Counted from the stretch's first letter, positions 8,584-17,632 are shown. The stretch: 64,000 nucleotides of DNA from Amphritea opalescens (GCF_003957515.1 NZ_RQXW01000005.1:124001-188000), one strand, 5' to 3'. Translations and numbers: made by a program. The notes: a model not told the origin generated them from the letters alone.

Positions 8584-9201
8584 CTAAGGCACTGCCATCC
8601 CCCGTTGCACGAATTCGATATCGCCCATGGTGTCCATCCACGCTTTGACATGGGGAAAATCCTCGAGTTGAATCTCCTGCCATTCATAACGGCAGGCCCA
8701 AGGATAGATGGCAAAGTCGGCGATGCTGAGGTCTTGATCCAGTATAAAGGTGCGGCCCGTTAAGTGTTTATCCAACACGCCCCATAATCGGCGGGTTTCA
8801 TCGCCGTAACGTTTTTTAGCGTAAGGGACGCTTTCTTTCGCAAAGCGATTAAAGTGGTGGGCTTGGCCTAACATTGGGCCAAAGCCGCCCATCTGCCACA
8901 TCAACCACTGTAGGCACTCAATTCTTTTCATTGGGTCTGTCGGCAGGAAATGACCGGTTTTTTCCGCTAAGTAGAGCAGAATGGCGCCGCTTTCAAAGAG
9001 TTTAACCTGTTGGCCATCGGGGCCATTTTCATCGGTGATTGCAGGGATTTTGCTATTGGGGCTGATGCTCAGAAAATCGGGTTTGAACTGATCATCGGTC
9101 AGAATGTTAACGGGGTGCACGATGTAGGGTAAACCGGTCGCTTCCAGCATAATTGAAACTTTGCGGCCGTTGGGTGTGCCCCAAGTGTATAGATCGATCA
9201 T
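8584..9201 (-). CDS. Nu-class glutathione S-transferase (YfcG-like)
   Basis: A 205-residue protein with an N-terminal thioredoxin-like domain and a helical C-terminal domain. The start MIDLYTWGTPNGRKVSIMLE has the TPN motif of Nu-class enzymes, which use Thr/Asn and two glutathione molecules as a disulfide-bond reductase rather than as a classical transferase. The glutathione-contacting NSKIPAITD and LFESGAILLYLAEKTG blocks are present, as is the SIADFAIYPW motif of the C-terminal domain. AGGAG lies 7 nt upstream of the ATG. It follows the anchored protein gene by 12 bp on the same strand, so they are probably cotranscribed. Confidence 0.88.
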   Translation of the reverse strand: MIDLYTWGTPNGRKVSIMLEATGLPYIVHPVNILTDDQFKPDFLSISPNSKIPAITDENGPDGQQVKLFESGAILLYLAEKTGHFLPTDPMKRIECLQWLMWQMGGFGPMLGQAHHFNRFAKESVPYAKKRYGDETRRLWGVLDKHLTGRTFILDQDLSIADFAIYPWACRYEWQEIQLEDFPHVKAWMDTMGDIEFVQRGMAVP

Positions 9202-9213
9202 CGGTGACTCCTG

Positions 9214-9978
9214 TCACTGTTGCTGGTTAAAGTGGTTGTAGATATCGATCAGTTCATCTTGCGTGAAGGTGACGATAATGAGTTCTTGCCCCGGAGTAAT
9301 TAGATCTGGATTTTGTCCTAGAACACCCTTGTGATAGTTGTACACATAGGTATCTTTTACCTTCTCATCGAGGATGGTGCCCAGGAAAGAGCTATTTTTA
9401 TTATCGAGTCGTTCATCGGCTTCGACGGGGATGGCCGCACTGATCGTTTGTTGTTCTAGTTGAATGCCACTGGCAAAGGTGTCAATCAAGCCCTGTTGGA
9501 TGATGCCCCATAAACCCTGATTGTCGGAAGCATTGACTCCGTGGATATAGAACAGGGTATCGGCACTGTTATCGGGGTTATTGAGTAGCTCTTTGAGTCT
9601 GATCTGGTCCGCCATGGGCAGTTGGCTGGCTAAGATGATGGCGTTTTGATGCTGTTGCGAGTTACCGATGGTATCGAGTTGGACGCCGAACGTGATGGCG
9701 TTACCATCGCTCACCGCTTGGGTACCGGCAGAGGCGGTGGTTTGATCCGTCGGTAGTTTCAATAGCTGGTCTTGGGTAACAAAATTATTGGCTTGGCCGA
9801 TCTCGATGACCTGATCGGGTTTTGAGGTAAGGCTTTCTATATGGCGTTTAGCCGCCATTTTGGATAGCTCATCCGGTTCTACGGTTGGCGTCGCCACTGG
9901 GGTTGGCTGGGGTTGGTTAAGATAGAGATAACCCACACCTACTGCCGCTAGAATGATTAAAATCAGTAAGTTCCGCAT
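9214..9978 (-). CDS. Membrane-anchored periplasmic protein, LysM-like C-terminus
   Basis: A 254-residue protein not recognised as a named family. Residues 1-20 form a single hydrophobic anchor (MRNLLILIILAAVGVGYLYL), followed by a Pro/Thr-rich linker (NQPQPTPVATPTVEPDE) and a soluble periplasmic region. Near the C-terminus (about 220-245) the run LGQNPDLITPGQELIIVTF resembles the end of a LysM repeat (NPDLI-x-PGQ-x-L-x-I), though the first half of a LysM is hard to see. It precedes the GST gene by 12 bp. A role at the cell wall is only a guess. Confidence 0.65.
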   Translation of the reverse strand: MRNLLILIILAAVGVGYLYLNQPQPTPVATPTVEPDELSKMAAKRHIESLTSKPDQVIEIGQANNFVTQDQLLKLPTDQTTASAGTQAVSDGNAITFGVQLDTIGNSQQHQNAIILASQLPMADQIRLKELLNNPDNSADTLFYIHGVNASDNQGLWGIIQQGLIDTFASGIQLEQQTISAAIPVEADERLDNKNSSFLGTILDEKVKDTYVYNYHKGVLGQNPDLITPGQELIIVTFTQDELIDIYNHFNQQQ

Positions 9979-10382
9979 CGTTCCCTCGTTAGAAATTATG
10001 TCTCGACTGTACTCAAGTAATAAAGAGTGGTTTATCCTTATAAGGTTCAGACTAAAACAGATTTCCTGTAGATAAAAGGTAAATTATGTCACCGTGGATG
10101 TTTCTATGGCGGTTTGATTGCACAGGCTTTACGCAACTCTTCTATACTCAGTAAGATATTGAGCAGTGTTTATGCCTTTGAAGGTAGCGCTTATGGGGAA
10201 TCGATGATCTGTTTCGAATCCCCTCTATGTTTAATCATGCCGATAGCACATAGAAGCCGTACCGAGAGATCGAACATAGAACGTACATAGACGCACATAA
10301 AAAAACAGTATCGAGAGATAGCTCTGAAAACAGGCATCAGCCTTATTTTCATATCTTTACCGAGCGTTAAGTAGGTGTTGAG
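9979..10382. other. Intergenic gap, nothing convincing
   Basis: About 400 bp between divergent genes. The only structure seen is an imperfect stem at 10194-10222 (GGGGAATCGA against TCGAATCCCC, one mismatch). It holds promoters for both flanking genes by position, but no clear -35/-10 pair was identified. A 70-codon minus-strand frame covers part of it and is not supported. Confidence 0.5.
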
Positions 10383-10988
10383 ATGACAGAACAGATTGAG
10401 CAAATTTTACAATTCTGGTTTGGCGAACTAAAACAGGGGTTTCCTGTGACTAATCGTAAATCACTGTGGTGGTTTGGTGATGAGGCGATGGATCGACAGC
10501 TTGAGGAGTCGTTTGGTCATCAGGTAAGGCAGGCGCTTTGGGGGCAACTCGATGATTGGGCTGGGCAACCCCGTGGACGTTTGGCGCTTATTATTCTTCT
10601 CGATCAGTTCACCCGCAGTATCTATCGGGGGTCGGCGGATGCTTTTTCGGGCGATGCCCGCGCAGAGCAACTGTGTCGTGAAGGGTTGAAAAAAGGCCAT
10701 GACGCGGCATTGGAAGGGAGCGAGAAACTATTTTTCTTAATGCCGTTAGAGCATGCCGAAGATATCAGTGCGCAGGATCTGTGTGTTTCCCAGTTGGAAA
10801 ACCTGCTCTGTGAAACGCCCCAAGAGTACCGTCATCATATCGATAATGCCCTTGATTTTGCCCATGAACACCGCGATCTTATTGTGCGCTTTGGCCGTTT
10901 TCCCTACCGCAATAAAATCCTAGATCGTTCATCAACCCCCGAAGAACTCGCCTATCTTAATCAGCCCCATAAACGTTATGGGCAGTAG
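10383..10988 (+). CDS. DUF924 family protein
   Basis: A 201-residue cytoplasmic protein matching DUF924 throughout: QILQFWFGE near the start, WWFGDEAMDR around 29-38, then PRGRLALIILLDQFTRSIYRGSADAFSGDARA (about 63-95), FFLMPLEHAEDISAQ and the C-terminal FGRFPYRNKILDRSSTPEELAYL. The family has a TPR-like helical fold and no established function. ATG at 10383 follows GTAGGTGTTGAG. It is followed 69 bp later by the GGDEF-like gene on the same strand. Confidence 0.88.
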   Translation: MTEQIEQILQFWFGELKQGFPVTNRKSLWWFGDEAMDRQLEESFGHQVRQALWGQLDDWAGQPRGRLALIILLDQFTRSIYRGSADAFSGDARAEQLCREGLKKGHDAALEGSEKLFFLMPLEHAEDISAQDLCVSQLENLLCETPQEYRHHIDNALDFAHEHRDLIVRFGRFPYRNKILDRSSTPEELAYLNQPHKRYGQ

Positions 10989-11057
10989 GTATTTGCATCA
11001 CCTAGTAAAAAAGTATTTACTCAACCTAAATGTAGGCGTTATTTAAGGAATTCAACG

Positions 11058-12014
11058 GTGATAGATACCAGACAGACTGAAACCAACGACCGGCTTCAGA
11101 CCATTGTCATTCTGGTGGTTTCAGTAATAGTGTTCGCTGTGCTGTATGTTGGGGGTCAGGCGTATGAAGAGCGTGTTGCGGTTCAGCATGTGCATCTAGC
11201 GATGGCGCATGAGGTCGATGGAGTTGATCCCGTAGCTGTCAGTAAAGCGACAGACCTTGATCAGTTGTGGTCTGTTTATGGTCCGCAAGCCTCCTTCACT
11301 GAAAGTGAATTTCGGCAACTGGCCGATCCTATTATGGCGAGTCATCAAAGTTATCTGCCGCTCTTTATCGCACTGGTGGTAGCGGGATTAACCTTCGCGA
11401 CGCTTGGTATGATGCTGAAAATGAGGGCCTGTACACGGCGTTTCGATAGCCTTCTTGCCGCTAAGGAGGCCTCGTTGCAGCAGAGCCAAGATAAGCTGGC
11501 ATCGGTGACGGTGCTCGATGAGTTAACCGGCCTGATCAATAGTCGTCATTTTAATCGAGTATTATCGACGGAGTGCCGTCGAGCCGTGAGGGAGTTTAGT
11601 CCGTTAACGCTCATGATTATTGCGGTCGATAAGCCCGATGATGAATCAGCCGAAGCGATTACCGATCAACAGTTATGCCAAGTCGCGGGGGTTCTGAAAG
11701 GAGCGATCTCTCGGCCGGGGGATCGGGTTGCCAGAATAGCGGCTAAGCAGTTTGCCTTATTGCTGCCCTCTACCAATGAGCAGTCACCGATGTTAGCGCA
11801 GCGGTTGTGTGAGGATATCAGTCAGATCGAACCGGCACATCGCTTGCGTGTCAGCATTGGGACCAGTACGTTGCAGCCATCAGCGCAGCTGACGGCAGAG
11901 AGTATTATGGCAAAAACCGAGTTGGCACTCGCTGAGGCGATCCAGTGTGGTGATGGGCAAGTGAAAGCGCACACGGAGGGCGCGAAGGAAATGCCGGTAA
12001 CATTCGATCATTAA
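11058..12014 (+). CDS. Membrane GGDEF-family protein with a degenerate active site
   Basis: A 318-residue protein with two membrane segments (about 17-35 and 97-118) bracketing a small periplasmic region, a short coiled linker (LLAAKEASLQQSQDKL) and a GGDEF-fold domain (about 150-305, starting DELTGLINSRHFN). The catalytic GGDEF pentad is replaced by AAKQF (in RIAAKQFALLLP), so diguanylate cyclase activity is not expected. The inhibitory-site motif RxxD is kept as RPGD five residues upstream, so it may work as a c-di-GMP receptor. GTG start is supported by AAGGA 8 nt upstream. It ends before a strong terminator. Confidence 0.82.
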   Translation: MIDTRQTETNDRLQTIVILVVSVIVFAVLYVGGQAYEERVAVQHVHLAMAHEVDGVDPVAVSKATDLDQLWSVYGPQASFTESEFRQLADPIMASHQSYLPLFIALVVAGLTFATLGMMLKMRACTRRFDSLLAAKEASLQQSQDKLASVTVLDELTGLINSRHFNRVLSTECRRAVREFSPLTLMIIAVDKPDDESAEAITDQQLCQVAGVLKGAISRPGDRVARIAAKQFALLLPSTNEQSPMLAQRLCEDISQIEPAHRLRVSIGTSTLQPSAQLTAESIMAKTELALAEAIQCGDGQVKAHTEGAKEMPVTFDH

Positions 12015-12066
12015 CCGGTAGCGATCAAGCACCTTTGCAAAGGTAGCTTCTCTTGGATTGATTCTA

Positions 12067-12096
12067 TTAAAAAGCCAGCGATATGCTGGCTTTTTT
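12067..12096 (+). terminator. Bidirectional intrinsic terminator
   Basis: GCCAGC and GCTGGC form a stem around GATAT, extended by five A:T pairs and followed by TTTTTT. It ends the GGDEF-like gene and, read on the other strand, can also stop transcription from the FGGY kinase side. Confidence 0.88.
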
Positions 12097-12120
12097 ATGG
12101 CTCTAAATCCTGTTATTAAG

Positions 12121-12159
12121 CTCGTAAGTTAAGCTCGTAAATTAAGTTCGTAAGTTAAG
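12121..12159. repeat. 13-bp tandem repeat, three copies
   Basis: CTCGTAAGTTAAG, CTCGTAAATTAAG and TTCGTAAGTTAAG are exactly contiguous. On the minus strand the unit reads GCTTAACTTACGA, which is related to the 13-bp unit of the array at 27833-27923. It lies between a terminator and the stop of the FGGY kinase. Confidence 0.85.
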
Positions 12160-12190
12160 TCCGGTGATAGGAGTTACTCGTTTCATAGGT

Positions 12191-13612
12191 CTATTCATTA
12201 AGTGATTTGAGATGTTGATCAAAGCTCTCTAACCAAACGCCGTAACGCTGCTGCAGGGCGGGATTGGTTGTCGGCTGAAAGGTAGTGTCCGCTTGCATCT
12301 GTCTAAGACTATTAGGCAGTGTTTGCCAAGCGGCGCCTAACCCGGTGATATCATGTTGCTCATAACGTAGCACCGGTAAGCCACTCAGATCCGCTACTCT
12401 CTGGCAGAGAGAATCATACTGGCTTGCCTGACCATCAATAATAATCTGTTTAGCGGGAGGCAGTGCCGACATCGCTTTTAAGTTGCGACAGATCAGGAAA
12501 ACAATACTTTCCATCACCGCGACCATCTGCGCTTTTGGGTCACCCGCATCGTTCAGCCAACATGAACGTTCCAGCGGTTGCCAGTAAGGTGAGCCCACCC
12601 CTGCGACCATATTCATAAATAGCGGTGGATCGGTATAGTGAGCGGCCCATTCGTCGATCTGCTGTGAACCGGGGCGACAGTGATTGAACGCCCAGTCCAA
12701 TGCATTGGATGCACCGCTGATGATCGCTTCGGCGCTATACAGTGGCTGCTTAGCGGCAAGAATGAGGTGGTGGAGTAGTCGCTCTTGTGGATGCAGTCCA
12801 CGTTCTGTCAGGGCCCTATTCATAAAGCCGCCACTGCCTAGGTGGATATGTAGATTATCCTGTGACGGCTCGCCAAAGGCGAAAAGTGCAGCGGCCTGAT
12901 CGCTGCTGACAAAGTCGAGGGGTAGGCTCAAACCGGGCAGCTTTAAGGTGCCAAAATGGAACTGGCTAAAGCGCACTTTCGGTAGCAGCGAATCGGGCAG
13001 TTGGAGTAGTTCTACCAATTCGGGGTGCCAATTACGATCTTTCAGGGAGTACAGCATGGTTCTCGCTGCGGTGACGCCATCGATAAGGTCGGGTTGTTCA
13101 TGCACGAGTTGTTTGATCAGCCATGCGGAGATCGGCCCTCCTCGAATGCGATGTTTAGGGTTGTTGGCGGTCATATGCTCCATACACCAGCGTAACTTGG
13201 AGGCCGCTAGGTGAACATTCGGGTAAAGCCCCGTTAACTGCCTGATCATGCTCGCCAAGGGCATGAGCTCTTCGATGTAGGCTAAGCCGCGTTGATCTTG
13301 CCAGCAGAGTATGGGGGTTAAGGCTTTGCCGTTATCGGCATCCCAGCAGAGCGTGCTAGCCCGTTGCGTGACGAGCGCGGAGGTTCTTAGGTGGCGTCTC
13401 TGATCACGGGTGAGTTTACTGATCGCTTCAAGCGAGGCTTGCTTGAGTGCAATCAATACCGATTGGGGGTGCTGTTCTGCACGGTTGGGCGGTGTTAGCT
13501 GGGTTTTGACCGGTACTTTGCCCCAGCTTAGGCAGGTGCCGAGACGGTCATAAACCTTTGCTCGGCAATAGTGACTTCCTTGGTCCATGACTAGGCATAA
13601 ATCAGCGCGCAT
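12191..13612 (-). CDS. FGGY-family carbohydrate kinase
   Basis: A 473-residue kinase of the FGGY/glycerol-kinase fold. The N-terminal phosphate motif is a variant (VMDQGSHYCRAKVYD), ILCWQDQRG corresponds to the conserved WQD-R segment, and HLGSGGFMN is the second-domain nucleotide motif; LIIDGQASQYDSL-like IIIDGQASQYD and the late helix follow. Substrate (glycerol, xylulose or another polyol) cannot be told from sequence. No sugar transporter or dehydrogenase is nearby, and it lies divergent from tmcA. The variant N-terminal motif leaves some doubt about normal sugar kinase activity. Confidence 0.8.
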   Translation of the reverse strand: MRADLCLVMDQGSHYCRAKVYDRLGTCLSWGKVPVKTQLTPPNRAEQHPQSVLIALKQASLEAISKLTRDQRRHLRTSALVTQRASTLCWDADNGKALTPILCWQDQRGLAYIEELMPLASMIRQLTGLYPNVHLAASKLRWCMEHMTANNPKHRIRGGPISAWLIKQLVHEQPDLIDGVTAARTMLYSLKDRNWHPELVELLQLPDSLLPKVRFSQFHFGTLKLPGLSLPLDFVSSDQAAALFAFGEPSQDNLHIHLGSGGFMNRALTERGLHPQERLLHHLILAAKQPLYSAEAIISGASNALDWAFNHCRPGSQQIDEWAAHYTDPPLFMNMVAGVGSPYWQPLERSCWLNDAGDPKAQMVAVMESIVFLICRNLKAMSALPPAKQIIIDGQASQYDSLCQRVADLSGLPVLRYEQHDITGLGAAWQTLPNSLRQMQADTTFQPTTNPALQQRYGVWLESFDQHLKSLNE

Positions 13613-13756
13613 CGCTCATATCCCCAGCCAGTAAGATTGTATTGTTGATAGCCATGATCGCTGTCGTCTCTCCATAACATTTTCGTCCTGATTACCTATA
13701 TCCTGACAGCGGGGAGCGTGTAAAATTCAATTATTGATCAAGTAAAAGGTAGTGTT

Positions 13757-15748
13757 GTGGCAAGTCGGGAATCGGTACTGAATAATCTTGATAGGTGGTT
13801 AGAGGATGCGCAGCGCCGTTCACACCGGTTATTAGTGGTGCTAAGCGGCAGTCAGTCGTGGTGTCAGGCGCAACTGGACGGCTTTACATATCTTAGCTCT
13901 GCTTTAGACGAACGCTCGGCTAAGGCTCAGTGGCGCTGGATTGGTGACGCGCAGACGGGCTTAACACCGCCTACCGCGCTGCCGCCTATCAGTGCAAAAC
14001 AAGCGCATCAGCTGTTAGGCCAAGAGTGTCAGGGTATTATTTATGATGCTTGGAGTGGTTTTAACCCTAATGGGTTTGGTCAGGTGGTCGGTACGCTGGT
14101 CGCCGGCGGGGTGTTTATCCTTGTCACTCCTGCTATCGATGGGTGTGTCGATGGGTGTATCGATAGGTGGCAGGATTATGATGATCCTGAGTACCAACAT
14201 ATCGCCGTGCCGCCATTTACTGCTGCCGATGTGGGGCGTCGCTTTATTCGGCATTTACAAAATACCATCGCGGCGGACAGTGATTTGCTTCACTTTTGGG
14301 AAGGTGAACAGGGTTTAGTGTCCCAGCCTTCTCTGACATCAGCGGATGTTGGACGTATAGCACAGCGGCATCCTCGGCAGAATCGATCCCCGTTGCCCGC
14401 GCCATTTAAAACTCAGGATCAGCAAGACACTGTACAACACTGTGCCGATATCCTTAATCATGCACGGGCAGTGACGGTGATCACTGCCGACCGAGGCCGG
14501 GGCAAAAGTGCGGCACTGGGTATTTTAGCGGCGCGGTTGATGCAACAACATCAAGCTACTGGAGTGTCCGCCGAGGATAAACCCTCGTTAGATCTGTTGA
14601 TCACGGCGCCATCACGGGGAGCCATACAGGCGGTGGTGATGCTGTTGCAGGCGTTATTACCCATCGATCAATTAGCCTATGAGCGGGATTGCTGGCGTTA
14701 TGCTGGCAGTCGGCTGCGCTTTATATTGCCCGATCAGCTGTTACAGCAGCGACCGGCAGCCGATCTGCTGCTGGTGGATGAGGCCGCGGCGATACCCGCG
14801 CCTCTATTGCTGAGCCTGCTGGATTATCCGCGGGTTATTTTTGCCTCGACCCTACATGGCTATGAGGGCACCGGACAGGGGTTTGCGGTACGCTTTATGC
14901 CTTACCTTGATCGTCGGGTACCGCAGCGACAGCTGTTGCAGATGCATCAGCCGGTACGTTGGGCCGATGGTGATCCATTAGAGCGTTTTAGCTATCAGGC
15001 CCTGCTGTTGGATGCTGAGCCGGCTGATTTAGTGGGTTATGGCGCTGAACCCCAAGATCTGCGCTGCCAAAAGTTAGACCGGGATGCGCTGGTGGCCGAT
15101 ACTCGTCGCTTGAAACAGCTATTTGGGCTGTTGATGTTGGCTCATTATCGGACGACACCAGGGGATTTGCGGATTCTATTGGACAGTCCGAATGTCGAAA
15201 TATGGGGCGCATCGATTGAGTATCAGGGGGAGACGCAGTGGGTGGCAGCGGTACTGCTGGCGTATGAAGGCCCAATCGATACCGCGCTAGCTGAGGCAAT
15301 TATGCAGGGCACTCGGCGGCCTAAAGGACAGTTGATACCGCAAACGTTGCTAGCGCACTGTCAGATAGCGATGGCGGCGCGCTGTCGAGGGCTTCGGGTA
15401 ATGCGGATTGCCGTACACCCTCAGTTGCAACGACATGGGATCGGTAGTGCGTTGTTGCAAGCGGTTGAAGATGGCAGCCAAGGTCTCGATTGGTTAGGCA
15501 CGAGTTTTGGGGCAACCTCGGGATTATGTCGTTTTTGGCAGCAGTTTGGCTTGCAGTTACAGCGGCTAGGGCATGGCCGCGATAAGGTCAGCGGTACCTA
15601 CGCGGCGGTGATGTTACGCGGAATCTCTCCCGCAGGGGTTGAGTTGCAGCGTCAGGGGGCGGCTAAAGCCGCCGAGCAGTTGCGGCAGTTGAGTACATCT
15701 CAGCGGGCGCTTATCGGCACCGATCTGTTAGCCCTGTTGGATGATTAG
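13757..15748 (+). CDS. tmcA: tRNA(Met) cytidine acetyltransferase TmcA
   Basis: A 663-residue enzyme that makes N4-acetylcytidine at the wobble position of elongator tRNA(Met). Domains in order: an N-terminal DUF1726-like region (1-200), a RecD-like helicase core with Walker A ADRGRGKS (about 243-250) and Walker B LLLVDEAAAIP, then a GNAT domain with IAVHPQLQRHGIGSALL (about 551-567) and a C-terminal tail. Length matches E. coli TmcA. The GTG start follows AAAGGTAG. It converges on the MOSC gene with only 5 bp between stops. Confidence 0.93.
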   Translation: MASRESVLNNLDRWLEDAQRRSHRLLVVLSGSQSWCQAQLDGFTYLSSALDERSAKAQWRWIGDAQTGLTPPTALPPISAKQAHQLLGQECQGIIYDAWSGFNPNGFGQVVGTLVAGGVFILVTPAIDGCVDGCIDRWQDYDDPEYQHIAVPPFTAADVGRRFIRHLQNTIAADSDLLHFWEGEQGLVSQPSLTSADVGRIAQRHPRQNRSPLPAPFKTQDQQDTVQHCADILNHARAVTVITADRGRGKSAALGILAARLMQQHQATGVSAEDKPSLDLLITAPSRGAIQAVVMLLQALLPIDQLAYERDCWRYAGSRLRFILPDQLLQQRPAADLLLVDEAAAIPAPLLLSLLDYPRVIFASTLHGYEGTGQGFAVRFMPYLDRRVPQRQLLQMHQPVRWADGDPLERFSYQALLLDAEPADLVGYGAEPQDLRCQKLDRDALVADTRRLKQLFGLLMLAHYRTTPGDLRILLDSPNVEIWGASIEYQGETQWVAAVLLAYEGPIDTALAEAIMQGTRRPKGQLIPQTLLAHCQIAMAARCRGLRVMRIAVHPQLQRHGIGSALLQAVEDGSQGLDWLGTSFGATSGLCRFWQQFGLQLQRLGHGRDKVSGTYAAVMLRGISPAGVELQRQGAAKAAEQLRQLSTSQRALIGTDLLALLDD

Positions 15749-15753
15749 ACATT

Positions 15754-16584
15754 TCAGGGTGCACTTTGGTAATGTTCGGGCTCTCTGGTTTCCAATATCT
15801 CGAGAGGATCATTCAGACTAACAATGCCGCTGTTGAGTGCAATTAGGTTTTGGCCGAAGTGAGCCTCACCATCGCTTCCTTTGCGGTATCTCTTTAATAC
15901 ACTGAGGGGTTCCCGGCCAGGGTTGCGCGTCAGTGTGGTTGGGTCGGTGGTGGTGAGAATGCAGCGCCCACAGGGTTTGACCACTTCAAATTCCACATCG
16001 CCCAGACGGATACGCTTCCAGCTGTCCTCAGCATAGGTATCACACTGGTCGATCACGAGGTTAGGGCGCATCTGTTCCATCAATACAGTGCTTTGGCAGC
16101 GTTGATTCAGATCCGCTAATGATGCTTGGGAGATGAGCAGCAGTGGATAACCATCGGCAAAGGCCACTTGATGATCGGGGTGGCCGCTGACAGGGCGGTC
16201 GGATTGTTGATCGAACAGGTAAAGTTTGCAGGGTTGTTGTAGATAGTCTGTAAACCACTGTTGTGCTTGCGCGCCACCGTTGCGTGCATGGATTTGGTCC
16301 TTCCAGACATTGATCTCATCGTATTGCGAACCCAGTTGTGAATAGTCGAGTCGCAGCGGCTCAACACCTGGCGCCGAGATCAGCAAACCATTGGGTAGCA
16401 GGGCGGATTTCACCGCCAGCAATGCGGGGTGAGTGCGTGCCGTTAGAAATTTACCCTGATCATTGCAGAGTACCAGCTGGCGGTCAAAGGCTAACCCTGT
16501 CGCGGTGACTGCGCTGCGGCTAAGGTTGATAGGGGCGGTCGATTTGATGGGGTAGATCGTAATGGCACAAAGATGGGCTGGCAT
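15754..16584 (-). CDS. MOSC-domain protein (YcbX-like)
   Basis: A 276-residue protein with an MOSC N-terminal beta-barrel (LCAITIYPIKS at the start, then GLAFDRQLVLCNDQGKFLTAR) and the C-terminal MOSC domain holding the conserved cysteine in VKPCGRCILTTTDPTT. YcbX-type proteins bind molybdenum cofactor and reduce N-hydroxylated compounds; here no ferredoxin domain is attached, so an external electron donor would be needed. The ATG at 16584 is chosen because the domain starts there and GAGAG lies upstream; a longer frame to 16704 is not MOSC-like. The enzyme would draw on the molybdate imported by modABC. Confidence 0.87.
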   Translation of the reverse strand: MPAHLCAITIYPIKSTAPINLSRSAVTATGLAFDRQLVLCNDQGKFLTARTHPALLAVKSALLPNGLLISAPGVEPLRLDYSQLGSQYDEINVWKDQIHARNGGAQAQQWFTDYLQQPCKLYLFDQQSDRPVSGHPDHQVAFADGYPLLLISQASLADLNQRCQSTVLMEQMRPNLVIDQCDTYAEDSWKRIRLGDVEFEVVKPCGRCILTTTDPTTLTRNPGREPLSVLKRYRKGSDGEAHFGQNLIALNSGIVSLNDPLEILETREPEHYQSAP

Positions 16585-16779
16585 AGCGGATACTCTCTTA
16601 ACCCGATGAGGGGCATAATGACGAGCCGTTATCCTCGCTTTGATTGCCTTAAAATGCAATTGTCCTGTTCGCCCGTTGTGCTCATTCCACCGTGATTGGG
16701 CCATTAAGGGGAAGGGTTTTAATGTATAGTGCTGGCTTTAAATCGATTCGACGATCAACCTATTGAGTATGAGGCAGGC

Positions 16780-17001
16780 ATGGAGATAACCCCTGAAAGG
16801 CTACAAAAATTGGCCAATATGCCGATGCCGTTTGGTAAATACAAAGGCCGACTCTTGCTAGAGTTGCCGGAGCCTTATCTCGTGTGGTTTGCTGGGAAAG
16901 GCTTTCCTGAGGGAGAGATTGGTATCTTGCTGCAGATTCTCTACGAAGTGAAGCTCAATGGGCTAGAGGATGTGCTTAGACCATTAACGCAGCGATACTA
17001 A
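16780..17001 (+). CDS. DUF3820 family small protein
   Basis: A 73-residue protein containing the DUF3820 signature: MPMPFGKYKGRLLLELPEPYLVWF, then GEIGILLQILYEVKLNGLEDVLRPL. The family is small, cytoplasmic and described as a putative quorum-sensing-regulated virulence factor fold, with no proven activity. ATG at 16780 with GAGG upstream gives the family's usual length; a frame from 16729 adds 17 residues with no similarity. It diverges from the MOSC gene and lies upstream of ybaK. Confidence 0.8.
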   Translation: MEITPERLQKLANMPMPFGKYKGRLLLELPEPYLVWFAGKGFPEGEIGILLQILYEVKLNGLEDVLRPLTQRY

Positions 17002-17091
17002 GATAAGCGATATTAAGTTAAACCCAAGAGAAGGCTGAGAAGTCCATATTGGATCTCATTGAAAGGCCGGTATAGTCGAGTAAGTGTAACG

Positions 17092-17565
17092 ATGACCCCT
17101 GCGATTAAATTAGCAAAACGAGCAAAAATTAATTTCACCCTGCATGAATATGTTCATGACGTCGATTGTGAATCCTATGGCAATGAAGCGGCGGACGCGC
17201 TGAATGTCTCGCCCCAGCGTGTCTATAAAACATTGATGGTGGCGCTTAACGGCGATAATCGTCAGTTAGCGGTGGCGATTGTACCTGTTGTCGGGCAGTT
17301 GAACCTGAAAGCAGCCGCCAGTGCACTCAAGGCTAAGAAGGTGACAATGGCCGAGCCTCAGCAGGCGCAACGAAGTAGCGGTTATCTGGTGGGTGGTATC
17401 AGTCCATTAGGCCAGAAAAAGCGTTTAGCGACGCTGCTAGATGAGTCGGCGAAGCAGTTTGAGACTATTTTCGTGAGCGCGGGAAAACGAGGCTTGGAAG
17501 TGGAGCTCAGTCCTGCCGATCTGTTGCAGTTGACCAATGGCATGATGGCGGATATCGGTCGCTAA
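17092..17565 (+). CDS. ybaK: Cys-tRNA(Pro) deacylase YbaK
   Basis: A 157-residue editing enzyme that clears Cys mischarged on tRNA(Pro). The sequence MTPAIKLAKRAKINFTLHEYVHD matches the YbaK start, with ALNVSPQRVYKTLMV carrying the key lysine in VYKTL, and GGISPLGQKKRLATLLDESA and SAGKRGLEVELSPADLL near the C-terminus. The ATG at 17092 gives the family's normal length, although the frame is open back to 17059. It is 91 bp downstream of the DUF3820 gene and 67 bp upstream of the cysteine-cluster gene, all on the plus strand. Confidence 0.92.
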   Translation: MTPAIKLAKRAKINFTLHEYVHDVDCESYGNEAADALNVSPQRVYKTLMVALNGDNRQLAVAIVPVVGQLNLKAAASALKAKKVTMAEPQQAQRSSGYLVGGISPLGQKKRLATLLDESAKQFETIFVSAGKRGLEVELSPADLLQLTNGMMADIGR

Positions 17566-17632
17566 GAAGCATTGCGCTGATCGATATAAGGTCACTCTCT
17601 TGAATTATTTTGAGCTATTAGGAAGAGACGGG

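Noticed and set aside
10205-10222. TTTCGAATCCCC, resembling a tRNA T-loop
   Set aside because: The flanking 5-bp stem does not form and no anticodon arm or cloverleaf can be drawn.
10191-10403. 70-codon minus-strand frame opposite the DUF924 start
   Set aside because: It overlaps the start of a clear gene, its ribosome site is weak and no family is recognised.
15754-16704. Long N-terminal extension of the MOSC protein
   Set aside because: The extra 40 residues are unlike the family and the ATG at 16584 has a ribosome site.
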